Shown: one piece after another, positions 12,580 to 24,551 of the stretch
Layout: the number at the start of each line of letters is the position of its first letter
Position numbering within the stretch: the stretch's first letter is position 1
Assembly: GCA_019722365.1 (NCBI GenBank)
Contig: JADFUC010000388.1
Coordinates: forward strand, 620,001 to 684,000
Direction: 5' to 3'
Source of the DNA: Lithospermum erythrorhizon
Taxonomy: Eukaryota; Streptophyta; Magnoliopsida; Boraginales; Boraginaceae
DNA length: 64,000 nt
The notes under the pieces: model-generated
The model's input: the letters and a program-made list of their open reading frames with translations, nothing else
Database searches by the model: none
Told to the model about the DNA's origin: nothing
Program-made: the position numbers and the translations under genes

Positions 12580-12759
12580 AAAAACCAATAAAAAAGAGAA
12601 CATAATTTTGTCGAGAAATTTGGTAGAATAACACTAGTTATTAGAGTAATTGCAAAAATAACAACTTTTTTTTGCTAAATTAACCTCTACCCTGAAATGA
12701 TCGAAATAACTTTCCTTTCTTAACTGGCACCCACAACTTTATCTTCTCCGCCATTTTAT

Positions 12760-13140
12760 GACCAAGCCATCGTCGCCGTCCTTTGTTTTTTGCTCGGTAT
12801 TTGGAAATCAGTTACCCCCTCGTCTGGCTTTCCTACGCTTTCGTTTTCATATATACTAACTCCAACCGAAAATCGAATCGCCCCCCGCTTCACGATCGCG
12901 GCCAGCTTCCCACCCAGGTATCTTGCCACTCCCCCATTTACCGTTGACCCTCCCAATGTAACCCTAAAATTGATTGGGTTAAAGTTTAGGGTGGTGGTGG
13001 AGTGATGGGATAGGGGCTATTTTGGGGGGATGAGATTTGGGTAGTGGTTTAGGGTGAGGAAGCGATGTTAGGGTGGGGTGGGAGACGATGAGTTGATAGG
13101 AGGGGAAGGTGGTGGTGGTGGTAGTGTTTTGGATGATGAA
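12760..13140. repeat. C-rich then G-rich segment with G-quadruplex-forming runs
   Basis: A pyrimidine-rich stretch (12820-12960) is followed by a G-rich stretch (12975-13140) with repeated GGG/GGGG runs such as TTTTGGGGGGATGAG and GGTGGTGGTGGTGG. A similar G-rich composition with GGGTTAGGG-like runs occurs at 41355-41400. The open reading frames here are by-products of low-complexity sequence. This is possibly the body of a dispersed repeat. Confidence 0.4.
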
Positions 13141-13672
13141 AGAAGGCGAGGGGTTTAAAAAAAGTACTCCCCGTCCCAATTCTAAGGCTCGATTGATTTT
13201 GTCTGAGAAGTTTAAGGTCAATTTAGGAAATACTCCACATAACATTATTTCCCTCCAATTTGTCATATCACATTTTGGTCAAAATGGGAACTAAAAATGG
13301 GATTTATATTGTTGGCAAATGAGGCTTAGAATTTAGGATGAAGGAAGTAAGTATAATTTAGTATTTTTACACGGGAGTGTGTTATTTTAATTAAAAAAAA
13401 TATTATTATTTTTACAATCATTTTCATTAACCATGTTATTCTTCAAAAAAAATCTAATTTTCTCTGAAGACTTAGCTTTGATTTTCATCTTCCACACTTC
13501 ACCAATCTTCACTACATTTTCAATTTCCCCCCAAAATTCTCATTTTCCAATCCAATTCCTAAAGCCCCAAATAATAATTTCCCTCTTTTCATACATACAC
13601 AATATTATTTTTTCAATATATATATAAATTACTTATCATTTATTCATAATAATACATTTTATTATAACATTG

Positions 13673-13775
13673 TACAGTAAAAACTCTTTAAATAAATATT
13701 CTCTAAGATAATAGTAATTTTTAAATTAAATTTTATCGGTTTCCGACAATATTAATTTATAGATTTTCTAATGTA
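13673..13775. mobile_element. Emigrant/pogo-like MITE, about 99 bp, TA target site
   Basis: The element 13675-13773 begins CAGTAAAAACTCTTTAAATA and its reverse-complemented right end begins CATTAGAAAATCTATAAATT. It is flanked by TA on both sides. The CAGTAAAACCTCTATAAATT-type terminus and TA duplication are those of the plant Emigrant/Lemi1 (pogo, Tc1/mariner) group as I know it. Its interior TCTAAGATAATA motif is shared with the large array at 61.1-62.8 kb. Confidence 0.6.
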
Positions 13776-15384
13776 TAGAAATATACAGTTGATCGGAGAC
13801 GACGGAGTTGGTCGGAGATGTTAGAAAAATTACGCAACTTGTTCATAATAAAATTAAACAAATGTAACCAAGATCGAATAAATGTATAATAACGAATTAC
13901 AAAATATATATGTCTGATTCATACACGTATGAATGCAGTACCCACAAGCAGCGTGGATGGTAGCGCTTTCTTCCTCTAGAATTTCTCAAGTGAAATCCCT
14001 CGGCCACCTCCAGTGAAATGCCTCAGTTAGTCCGCACCAAGAGCGGTTGAGTCATGCGATTGAACTGCTTTAGAATCTACGACGATTGGACAAGAATTTG
14101 AGTAAAAACATTTCAACGAAGCAAAGGGAGATGGGATGAGGCGGTCAAAATTTCTTGGGGAAGGATGGGAAATGAAAATCTTATATGCTTTCATTTTATC
14201 TTTTTCCTTATATATTCCCTATACTTGGTTTGATTCGAATGGCTTATTTCGTTTGATAAATAGTTAACTCATTAAGCCGTTAACTAACTTATTTTTAAAG
14301 TAAGTAACTAACAAGTTACTAATAAGCTTTCACTCGTTAAACCGTCAATTGAAATAACAATTTAATTGATTCGATTTTGTCCAATTTGTATTTTTACATT
14401 ATCAAATGTAAACTTCTCGATTAGGTATCATTTATTCCGTCGACTCCCAGTTTAACAATCTCGATTTAATTCCATACATGGAATATAACTCAACGTCATT
14501 GTGTGTGTGGCATGAGGCTCGAGATAATATTAAGCGGAGTATAATAACATAATTGACCATTATGATTATTATATACTCGGTTATACATGAGATCTAGCAA
14601 TAAAGCCAGAGAACCCCACCCCGATATTACTCGAGTTATTTAGTAATTACAATTACAATTTATGGAACACTTAGTTTGATAATCTCGTTTAACTAAAAGT
14701 AGTAAATCAATTGTTACAATAATTATACTTAGCAATGTATAATTATAGAAATAAAAAATAATGCGATTTAACGAGGAGGAGATGCTTGCGGAGACATAGA
14801 CATGATGCTGATTCTCCTTTGCCTTTGTGCATGGATCGGAGTCATCCATCCAAAGTTTTGGTGATTTATTATTTTTTATTTATGTTCATGATTTTATTTT
14901 TATAATTATGTTTATTGAGTTGTTTCAATTAAGAATTTATGATTAGATTAATGGGTAGTTTACTTTTTTGTTAGTTAATTGATTTGGAGTTTTAATGTTG
15001 ATCTTATTATTGAAGCTTTTCTTAATTTTATTTTGATAATTATGTTCATTGAGGTGTTTGAATTATGCAGTTATGATTAGATTAATAGGAAAAGAAAATT
15101 GAGAGAATTCCATAATTCCCTTAAAAGCACCAGAAAATGAGGTGACATAACGCTGAAAGATATTCCAAAAATACGTTCTATTGAAAATCATTACAAATGT
15201 CGACTATTACGGAAAAAAAGAGCGATCACGGGTTAGAATTTGTTGATTATAATTCAATTTTATCATGCGTTGTCATAGAAAAATCAATTTGCTAGTTGGG
15301 TTTTCTTATTATGAAGAAAATAATAAATTTTTTGTTTATGGATTTTTAATTTCAATACCATTCTATGGTTTTGGTTTTATTTTT

Positions 15385-15785
15385 TGTGGTGTAACCCAAA
15401 TTTTGTAATTTATAAGGTTTTTATTTTAGTATAACCCAATTTGATAGTTAACGTTTATTAATGTTTAAACTAACTTTCGAGAATTCGTGTTGATGAGTTT
15501 TTGATTTGATATAACGAATTAAATTGATGTGGTTCCAAATTTTTTGATGTAACCCGAATTTTGTGATGTATGGGTTTTTGATTTTCAATATAACCTTATT
15601 TGATGGTTGCGTTTACTAATGTTTAAGCTAACCCGAAATTCATGTTGAATAGGTTTTTTGATTTTCAATATAACCCAACTTGATGGTTGAGTTTTGTAAT
15701 GTTGAATCTAACCCAAATTCTGTGTTGAATGGGTTTTCTAATTTTGATTATAACCCAAATTCTGTATAATTATCAAGTTGGTGTA
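15385..15785. repeat. Degenerate tandem repeat, about 100-bp unit
   Basis: About four units built from a T(A/G)TAACCCAA..TTGATGGTT..GTTT..TAATGTT..AACC..GTGTTGA(A)TGGGTTTT..GATTTT pattern. The copies are diverged in sequence and spacing. The AACCC motifs look telomere-like one at a time but are not in a TTTAGGG array. Confidence 0.65.
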
Positions 15786-15959
15786 AAATATTTAGTTACA
15801 TTGAATTATTTGTAAAGATTGTGGAGCCTTAGAATGGTTTTCTTGACATATTTGTTGGTTTGTAGATAAGGGACGTTTAAAACATATCTCGAGTTATTGG
15901 TAGATGAAGAAAAAAATGGTTCTAACAAGAAAAATAATATCGTTATCTCAAATTATAAT

Positions 15960-16275
15960 TATGATGGGTTACAGTATTAATATAATTACTATAATAATAA
16001 CATTGATGGGTTATGGGGTTATTAATATAATTATCACGAAAATAATATTGGTGAGTTATGAGATTTCAATATAATTACCTTGATTATTAAACTCTTTGGT
16101 TATGAGTTATCAATGTTTTTATCTCGATTATGACACTTGCGGGTTATGAGGTATCGATATAATTTACTGAAGTAAATATTAATTGGAGTTATGAAATTAT
16201 CAATATAATTACCTAGATAAAATACTTGTTAATTAGGTTTATGAAGTATCAATATAATTATCATATAGTGGGTTA
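15960..16275. repeat. Degenerate tandem repeat around GGTTATGAG..TATCAATATAATTA
   Basis: Five or so units of roughly 55-65 bp. Each has a GGTTATGAG-like start and an ATCAATATAATTA-like centre. They follow directly on from the 100-bp repeat upstream but have a different sequence. No gene is associated. Confidence 0.6.
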
Positions 16276-17567
16276 TGACATAAACAAGAGGAACTGAACA
16301 AGATAAAAAGAGAGGAAAAAATTCCAATTGTAAAATATGTCAATAATAATCATGATTAAATAAACATAGAATAAAATTAATAGGTAAATCCTCTACAGAA
16401 TGAGTGTGACAAATATTCTAAAATAACTCCACATTTTATACCAAAATGATTCAAAATTAACAAGTATTTTATAGAAAAAATAAATAAATACAAATAAGAT
16501 CAACACTTAGCATAAAATGCGGGCTAAGATTTTGTTGCCCTAATTCTTGATATGGTGGTTATAATAGTCATCACTAAGTCGACAAAATTGACCCTATTAA
16601 AAATGAACCATCAGATTACTTTTAACAACAAAAAATAGTGATCTAATAGTCCAAAATGATTTATACATCCTTCTTAAGCTCAAAGCCTAATTGAGCTGTT
16701 TGGATTATGCTTTTTCTGATTAGATTAATGGAAAGTTTGTGTTTTTGTGAGTTTAACTGATTTTGGAGTTTTAAGGTCAATTTTACTACTATTAACATGA
16801 TAGTTTTGGTTAAATTAATCGAATTTAAGGTTAATTTTGTTATTGCATATTTTCTTGTTTTTTTGTCATATGGATAAGAAGCTTGCAACAATCTGTTTTT
16901 TTGTCAGTAAAAAAATTGTTATTCGAAGTGAAGAGACGGGTTCCATCTACTAGTTATTCTGATTGTTATTTGATCCTATGGTCCCAGACCTTCTCCTATA
17001 TCATATTCTTCACCTTTTGGTTATACGTTAAGATCTTTCAATAATGACTGCATAAACAGCTTTCCACCTAAGGGACTCATGAGATTAAAAACTACAAGTT
17101 TGCTAGCTATCTTATGGATCAAATGTGATATGAAGAAACTCAGCAGAGAGTAGTGGTAGTGATATGAGCACGAGTATACCATCTCCAAAACTAGAGATGC
17201 GACTATGAGTTAATGGTTGAGAATACTCAGATAAACAAGATAGCGCAATCAAGTGATCACCAGCCTGAATTTACATTAAAACATGTTCCCTTCCGTTGTG
17301 CTGCATTAATTAGCTTGCTGTGAGAATTCTACCATTAGATTAATGTTACTTATATACTTCCTCCATCTCATATTTTTCTTTTCATTCCGTAATTTGTCCT
17401 TTTTGATCAATTTTACATGTATTTTACAGAATTAGTAAAATATTACGTGCGTTGCATAATGAAAATATAAAGGGTCTTTTGGTAGCCTTATTTCAAATTG
17501 CTAAATAAAGGAGGCATTGGCTAAGACTTCTTTTTATGAGATTCAAGGTTCCTCTACTTTTTTCCTC

Positions 17568-18560
17568 TTAGTTCTTGACGAATGTTGCAATTGGTTCATT
17601 GTCCTCGTCATCATTGTCATTGTCGTTGAGAATTATTGGTGGGTTGTTCCCTTTCTTCGTATCGACTTGCTCTTTTGGAGTCTTTTTTTTGGGTCCTTCC
17701 TTTTTTGCTGGCAATATTGCTTTGTCCTCTTCCTCTTTCGATTTCCCTTTCTTTCCTTTTTTTGATTGAGCATTCACCATTTATGTTGCCTCAACGATGG
17801 TCGAGAGTTTGTTGTCTCGGCTAGTTGCATTATCGTATTGAATCTAATTGATCCTGTCAATATTGAAGGGGATAAAAGTTTTGTCCATAGTTGTGGAAAT
17901 AATAACTTTTTAATGTGTCTATATGAAGGACTTGTGATACCTTCTTTGTAGCCTCAATATATTCCGTGACTGGACACCCAATGTACAATTTGGCTGGTTC
18001 GCCAAATAGTACAACAGATGCTGAGTGAGTTCTATTGTTAACCCCCATCTTGCGGCAATATCTGTTTGTCATGTGGTTGTGTTTAAGTATTGGACGTGTA
18101 CTATTTTGGGATTTTTTTTTGTGAAGTAGGGATTCAGTTGTGGTTTGTTACCTTGGGATTTCGTCGATGTTGTCGTCTTGACAATAACTACATTGTATTC
18201 CACCCATTGTCTTAATTGTTCCCTTCATGGACGAATTTAGGGGGTTTCAAGGTATTCAATAAATATCCAAAATAAAAGGAACAATAGCTTAGATGGTTAA
18301 GTCTATATCATTTTATATCGAAGATATATGGTTCAAATCTTCTTCCAAACATTTTTTTTCCACTTTGAATACCCTATATTTCAATCCTGGATTTGTCCCT
18401 GGTTGCCTTTGTGCATTTTTTGCATGACTCATACCACGGTTTTGCTTGGTTCGTAATTTCTTCAACTGTTGCCTTGAACCAATATAGTTTTCCCGCCCTA
18501 CAATTTTTTTTCGCGCATTTTATACATCTTTTTTCATATTTGTTATTGTGAAACTATAGA
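17568..18560 (-). pseudogene. RPA70-like ssDNA-binding protein relic, split by a MITE
   Basis: Pieces of the C-terminal OB-fold domain of a replication protein A large subunit lie in the right order on the minus strand. First comes GKLYWFKATVEEITNQAKPW then YESCKKC (about 18400-18520). After the MITE comes GGIQCSYCQDDNIDEIPR (about 18150-18230), which supplies the second CxxC of the zinc ribbon. Next is HSASVVLFGEPAKLYIGCPV (17950-18030), then a Lys-rich acidic tail ending DNEPIATFVKN (17568-17780). Stops and frame changes separate them. RPA70-like genes of this type are common in plants and are also carried by Helitrons. I see no Helitron ends, so its source is open. Confidence 0.75.
18226..18405. 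mobile_element. MITE inserted in the RPA70-like relic
   Basis: The left end reads GGACGAATTTAGGGGGTTTC..GGTATTCAA and the reverse-complemented right end reads GGGACAAATCCAGGATTGAA..GGGTATTCAAA, so the two ends are inverted repeats of about 35 bp. The insert falls between the two CxxC motifs of the zinc ribbon of the relic. Inside it, TAGCTTAGATGGTTAAG and GGTTCAAATC look like Pol III A and B boxes, hinting at a tRNA-like internal segment. The target-site duplication is not clear. Confidence 0.6.
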
Positions 18561-19600
18561 TTATACCTTTGTCACATAGTCCAAGGTGTCCATTAGTTCA
18601 TGGAGTTGGAGTTCTTGTGCATTTTTCATGCGGTGTATCATCAGTTGTTGTTGGAAGCTATTTCCTTTGCATGATTTCTTTAGGCTGTGGGTGACCAAAT
18701 TAGGTTGTTAGATGGTTTTTCTACAAATGATACTATAATCTATTTTTTGGAAGTCTGTAACCTTTTTAAGGCAAATCTTTTTTGAAGTTGGGTTTATGCC
18801 ATGCGTGATATATTTCATTTAGAAGTTGTAATGTCCCTGTACAATTTCATTTGTGGCACAATATTTAGTGAATAGATGCATGTACTTCAAATTATAGAGC
18901 GTTCATTTAAATTCATATGTTACCGTGCTCATCACAATAAAATGCTCTGGTTGCAATTACGCGGTATCTACGATGGGCACTTTGCGCATGGGATGCTTCG
19001 CCGTTCATGCTTGATATCCTCCCCACCGATATTAATTTCATGGTCTCTAACTTTCGCGATTTAGTTCGCGTCATTACGCCGAATGCGGATGCGTATTTAT
19101 AGGTTTTTTATGTTGATCGGCTTACTTGGCGTTAAATGATAGTCGCTTCTCTTACGTACGAGTTTGCGTTTTGGTGGGTTTTGAGATATAATTTCTTGGC
19201 ACTAATTGGTACTCCAACCATCTAGGTTTGGTATGTGATTTCGTTAATAAGGATGTAGCCATAAATAAATTACAAAGTCAATTAGTTTTGAAGTTTGTGC
19301 TTCACAGTATGTGAGAAATGTAGTTTGGCTTGTGTGTATCAATATCAGGTTGTATTTCTTCATATTCTTTGAAGTGATATTGATATAAATAAAATTTTTA
19401 TTGGACCATTCTTGAGCCCAATAAGAACATTGACATTTATTATGAGCGTTTAGTGCTCCCTCTTGAGAATGCTTGGCCAACGTAATCTCAAGCCGTCGCA
19501 TGTTGTCATACATAAATCTTTCGCATAAATATTAACAAAGGTAATGCTATTTTGATTACGCTTAAACTACTAAGTCTTAACTCCGCTTGAACAAGTTGAA
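18561..19600. other. Flank of the RPA relic, no gene seen
   Basis: The minus strand just upstream of the relic may still contain older N-terminal RPA70 sequence (for example around 18590-18660), but nothing I can align with confidence. A CpG-rich patch at 18950-19100 includes a CTATAAATAC box on the minus strand, which could be an old promoter or LTR. Confidence 0.4.
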
Positions 19601-19619
19601 CTATCATCGGGTATTTGCG

Positions 19620-21960
19620 TCGACTTTGATTATTATGGCCGTCTGCTTGGAGCTCATTAGAAGCAGCGCCGGCATCCACCGACATTGTAGAACCAAAGTT
19701 GTCAAAGCAGCCGAGGTGGCCGGAGATTTAAAGTACTTTTGGCTGAGGGGCGAGGGCGCGACCGGGCCCTGGGCCCAAGCCATTTCTCCAAAGGCCAAGC
19801 AAAGCCCCACCGCGTGGAGACTTCTGGCCAGGCGAGGCAGAAAATTTGGGCCGTCGGCAGTCCGGGTGGACCCGGGAGGCGAAATGATGTGAGGAGAGAG
19901 AAGGTGACCTCGGCCCGCAGAAGATGGGCTGTAAAATCTACCCATCAATTGTGTCGCCGTGCGGATAACAATCCCCCGCCGCTTTGATCATCGGATCGTA
20001 CTGGCGGTTCATGAGAGAGAACCTGAGGTGTCTTCGAAGACACAGCGAGTCAAAGGTTCCATTCACCGTCTCGTCGCCACGACGGCCGAATCGTATCTGA
20101 CAACTTCTTCCTCGAAGGCGTGGGGATAGTATAACAACTTCCAGTTGATTCAAAACCTTACAATCCCCTTGGCGCACGGATAGGTGAAAGATTACATCAG
20201 GTTATGATATAACCTCCGGCGGTACTCGAAAGGTCTCCTATTAGGGAAAACCCCGATCGAAGCCCCTTGAGGAAAACGTCGGGAGTTATGAAAGGTCCCT
20301 CCGAGGTACTTGCAACAAAGTCAAGCGTAGTCCCCGGACTATGTTCCACTGTGGTAGCGATGCGGGGTATGTGTAATCTTTGAGGCTGGCAATTGGATGA
20401 ACTTCGATTCTTGCTTAAAGACATCGCTCCGGCCGGGAACAATCAAGCATAGCACCTGTATCTTTTTTCTAGCAGATAAAGCAGCTTCTGATGCGAGAGG
20501 ATTGAGAATGCCCCGAGTTCAAAACTTTCGGCGGATGGAGGTCGAGGCGATGCTTTCAAATCTTTTGATTCCAATTATCTTTTGGGCTAGCGATGATGAA
20601 GTGTACAAGGGCATTCCGAGTAACAGGACAAAGCTTAGCAGAAATAGTTCCACAATTACCATCGATTCAAATATTCTTTGGCGAGAATATAACGAACTTG
20701 TTCATGAATAGTCGGAGCTTACATGGTGATGACGAGGATGAAGAAAGAACCCTCATGGAGATACAACAAACACCGTGAGACTTGAGAAGCCAGCCACGGT
20801 TGAAGAGGTGGCGACCCGATATCGATGGCCCGATGAAAAGGTTACCATGATCTCGTTCTTTCGTACTTGAAATATGATCCTAGGAAAAATTGGTGTTGGA
20901 ACCGCTGACGCTGAAAGCGAGGATTATCAATCACGTCAAGTTAGAGGAAGTAAGCTCATCTCGGTGAATATTAGCTGGCGAAAGAGCCGAGGAGATGAAT
21001 TGCGGAAGAAATCCCCAAAGAGGGGAATTCGGTGTGGGACCGCCTCCAAAAGCCTAAAAGAGGGTGAGGCGCCCGAATCTGGTGAGGTCCCCAAAAGAAA
21101 GAGGGTAGATAGCGTAGGTTTGGGGAGACAGGCTTCGTATACGCGCGAGGGTACCGGTTGGAAGAATCTACGCAGCTCGATTGGAGGACAAGAGAATACT
21201 CCCAGGCCAGCAAAGGCCAAATCTCCCAAAATCGGAGGGGCCGAAAAGAAATCTTTGTGACAATCATAGAGATCACAATTTCAAATGACTGATGAATGCA
21301 GTTATTTGAAGGCAAATATCGAGAAAAAGTTGATCGATCGAGGTCAAGCCCAAGGGGAGTTTGTGAAGAAAGACCATGGTAGCCCTCGGGCGAAGGGAGA
21401 TGACACCTCACCGCCGCGATAACCCCGTCTGATAAAGGGCAGGCTACCCCTCGCGCTTGAGGAAGGGGTGAACCTTATTTCGGGAGGCGTAGCGGGGTGG
21501 TGGCACGCTTGGATACTGACAGTATGCGAGGAGGTTCGTATATACTTTTAGCTATAACTTCACATAGATCGGCGCCGATTACGCTACCGAACGAGGGAGC
21601 TCGCGAGGATTGGAACTCCCCCATGACGAATCACTGGTCATTAGCCCGTCATCGCTAATTTAAGTGGTTGCGGGGGTTTTACATTAAAGAAAATCTCTAT
21701 TTAGGGATGAGCGTTTACGGGAAATTGCTTTTTTGCTCTTTGCATTCGAAATGAGGTATGTCTTCTTAAGGGAGAATTTCCGTCAAATTGTTAGATACCT
21801 CTCTCTCGAAGAATATGATGCGAAGACTTGAGTGCCCTGTTGTAATGTTTGAATATATTTAATTTGTTTGGTGGGATTTTGATGTTTGTAATTTTAGGCT
21901 ATGTATTCGTACTATTATAAACAGCGTGTTTGTTATAAGCGAGCAACTGTTTTGAGGCCC
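19620..21960 (+). mobile_element. Decayed Ty3/gypsy element (Tat/Ogre-like), gag side
   Basis: A GC- and CpG-rich block on the plus strand. Its only recognisable coding remains are gag pieces between 20390 and 21420. The 19620-20390 part has no recognisable protein and may be LTR or leader. The 21420-21960 part is likely downstream retrotransposon sequence. No protease, reverse transcriptase or second LTR was seen. It ends where the LTR of the adjacent copia element begins. Confidence 0.5.
20390..21420 (+). pseudogene. Ty3/gypsy gag fragments
   Basis: Frames broken by stops and shifts contain RVTGQSLAEIVPQLPSI, NLFMNSRSLHGDDEDEERTL then LMEIQQTP (20590-20780), and ATVEEVATRYRWPDEKVTM (about 20800-20850). 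Towards the end, DECSYLKANIEKKLIDRGQA and GEFVKKDHG lie at 21290-21375. The final motif, a LK..IE..I.RG...FVK pattern, is the usual end of Tat/Athila-type gag proteins. It cannot encode a functional protein. Confidence 0.55.
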
Positions 21961-21962
21961 AG

Positions 21963-22271
21963 GGAATTAAGTAAAATATCTTTGAAATAAAGAACACGGA
22001 ATTTTTACATGGTATTCCAAACAACGTTTGTTTGGGGTATCCATGGCCCAATACTGAGAAATTTCACTATAACGGATGGAGGAGCAGTTACAGATTTGGC
22101 GAAATAGTTGAGCTAATGCTACTAAAGTCTTACAAAGCCTCGAAACTATTTGGTACAAGAATAACTAAAGAAACTAGCTTACTTTTTTATAAGACCAAGC
22201 TGACCAAGCTAAGCTCACAAAAAGTTTAGATGTGGGACTTTAGCATAACTAAATTCAAGGCATTTCTAACA
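21963..22271 (-). repeat. 3' LTR of the copia element
   Basis: On the minus strand it starts TGTTAGAAATG and contains GCTAAAGTCCCACAT, a TATA-like CTTATAAAAAAG, CTGCTCCTCCATCC and CAAACAAACGTTG, and ends near ACTTAATTCC. All these landmarks recur in the same order in the 5' copy. Confidence 0.75.
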
Positions 22272-22297
22272 AATCTCCACCTTAACTTGAATTCTTC

Positions 22298-23010
22298 TCA
22301 GATGTCAGAAAAACAGTTTCCTCCCAGACTAGCACCAGATGTACTTACAGTACCAGATGTGCTCAGATAATGAACAGATGTGTGCCAAGCATTGCACTGA
22401 TGTACCGGATGCCAAAATTTCAAATGTGGGTACGTGCCTCGGTGTTGCCCTACCACGGGCAACTCAACAACTCTAGAATGTTGCCAAGTTAGGGCAATGC
22501 TGAAACTTTCATTCTGTTTGTTTATGATTCTTCTCCTCCTCGAGTGATATCTCGCGTCAATGTGTTTGGTCCTTCGTGATGAACTTGATCCCATTTGATT
22601 AATTATATTGCACTTTCAGTATCCACTGATACACAATAAGCTTGGTCATGATGTAGTCCCAGAATCGGTGACTAATCCTACCGACGGATCCCTCATGGCA
22701 AATACTGTCAAAGCCATATATTACGCCTCGGTGGTGAACAAGTCACTATGGTACAAAGTAGCCCTCCAGCTCACAACGAGAACCACCAGGTGAACACATA
22801 GCTAGTTATGAATCTTACCAACGTCGCGTCTCGGCGTAGTCGAGGAATCGAGGAATATCCGGAAATAATGCAACGACTATCGCTTACACATGGCGAGACC
22901 CCACGTCAGGGCGTCTTAGAGATATCTGAATATCACTCTTCCACACATTGCAATGCTCATTCCGAGGCTCTCCATGAACCTACTAACAACAACGGCTGAC
23001 ATGGTAAGGT
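22298..23010 (-). pseudogene. Copia RNase H remains
   Basis: The minus strand carries VSRFMESLG with FRYLRG (position of VSRFM..VFRYLKGT), TTEAEYMALTVFA (the STTEAEYMA motif) and RRTKHIDARYHSRRRR (the RTKHIDVRYHFIRE motif), in the expected order just upstream of the polypurine tract. The reading frame is interrupted several times. Confidence 0.75.
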
Positions 23011-23139
23011 CGGTCTAGTCTGGAACCGTAGCATCATCGAACTTCCCGACCTTATTTCGCGCTTAAAGGAACCACGGGACAATGTATTCCTTTTTCTTGT
23101 CGACTTAGGTACAAAATACACCGATAAATGTCATTAAAG

Positions 23140-23930
23140 CTTTAAGGTATCAATAGGCTTTGTAAATCCTTACCAAATCTTGATAAAATCTTCAATGTAA
23201 GCGCCATGACAAAGAAAAGGTTCCTCGACTTATCTACCTTAGATCTCCCGTTCCATGTAATTTTCTTGAAGGTGGCACCTAAATCCTTCATATCAAATTT
23301 TTGCCTTGAGTAGTCCCACTTCAACTTTTGAATAATACTGCTGACTAACAACATATCATCATCGATATCAAGTAAATGAATAGTCCATCTTTGACCTTGT
23401 TGTACTATCGCGTATCGTATGGACTCATGATACGATCTGAAACATCGTAAATTTATCAAGATTCTTGTACCCATTGCCTGGGAGGCGAACCATACAAGAT
23501 TTTCCTTTCAGCACACTTAGCGTGATGCTTCCTTTACGGGTTCTTGGAAACCATCTGGTTGGAGTCATATAAATCTCTTTTTCCCAATTTCTCGTGTAGG
23601 AGCCGTCTTGCGTCCTAGTTGCTCACAGGCCGAGTCTTGATATGCAACTATAGCAAGAAGCGCCATGATGGAGGCCATGTGCATTTCTGGGTTAGAGGCC
23701 ATCTCGTTGTAGTCACTCCCTCTCTTTGGTGAAACACCTTATGACACAGGGCCTTATGCTTGATCCCGCCATTTGGTGACAACGCTGCTTGTACTGCTTG
23801 AAACGACCACTTCAGCTACTAACAAGGTTTTGGCCAGCTCCCAGTCGATTCTTTTGAGTGACTCCATCTCGTAATCGTAAGCGTGAAGCCATTAGACTGA
23901 TTTCGATACGATAAGCTTCTTTATAAGAAG
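23140..23930 (-). pseudogene. Copia reverse transcriptase remains
   Basis: In order on the minus strand: YDYEMESLKRIDWELAKTL (spacer before RT), ASIMALLAIVAYQDS (SIRILLSIVA-type motif), the TQPDGF-like patch, and LDIDDDMLLVSSIIQKLKWD then FDMKDLGATFKKI. The last stretch keeps the YVDDMLLV and FDMKDLG signatures, with Tyr-Val changed to Asp-Ile in the catalytic motif. Many frame breaks are present. Confidence 0.75.
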
Positions 23931-24551
23931 GCGGCTCATGAATCAACTTTCTACTGACACATGTCTGAGGCAATATCCTCATATCCGTACCTCGTAAGTC
24001 TTCCCATAGTTGCTTTCTTACAGGCCGATCTAGAGCGAACTCGATGTTCTACAGGGGTGAAAGCGACGATGCTTATAATTTGGGCGAGCGTCAACCTCAT
24101 CTACATGGTAACCCAGGTCTTACGCTCCCGCTGCCACCGGCGCCCGTCTTACGTCTTAGCTGTCGAAGTCTTCAAATTGGGTTAAGCGTGAAATTTTCAA
24201 CAAATCTGACATTCTGCTCGAGAATAACCACCACTTGAATGGTGACCAAACTCACATAGCCTTCGCTTGCATTCACCGGCCTTTCTGAGTACTCCTTTTG
24301 CTTCTCCTACTGGCTCTAATTTCCCTTAAATTCGTGATAGTAAATTTATTACAACCAAAAGCTCTGGCTTAGTGTCGAGCTGAGGGCTTTCCGGACCATG
24401 GATTCGCTTAAGAAGTTTTCAGAATTTATGCCGTGTGCGGACCTCGATTAGTCGGATAACATGTTGTACTAAACTTTCCCGGCCTAAAACTTTCTTCTAG
24501 TCCGGCGTTCGAGAGAGCATACATACAGCCCACTCTTCGGAAGTGTGTGAT

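Larger units (their letters stand above)
13776..17567. other. Gene-free region with degenerate tandem repeats
   Basis: AT-rich DNA without an intact gene. It contains three related copies of a TTATGATTAGATTAATGGG-type segment (about 14890-15010, 15025-15085, 16690-16800), and the two arrays annotated separately at 15385-15785 and 15960-16275. A GC-richer patch at 13920-14110 and a short exon-like patch at 14760-14860 have no product I can recognise. Confidence 0.5.

Noticed and set aside
15385..15785. Interstitial telomere repeat
   Set aside because: AACCC motifs occur about 100 bp apart inside a longer degenerate unit, not as tandem TTTAGGG.
17517..17824. Several hydrophobic plus-strand frames
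   Set aside because: They are antisense to the Lys/Glu-rich tail of the RPA70-like relic.
20936..21411. Minus-strand frames of 97 and 146 residues
   Set aside because: They are antisense to gypsy gag remains on the plus strand.
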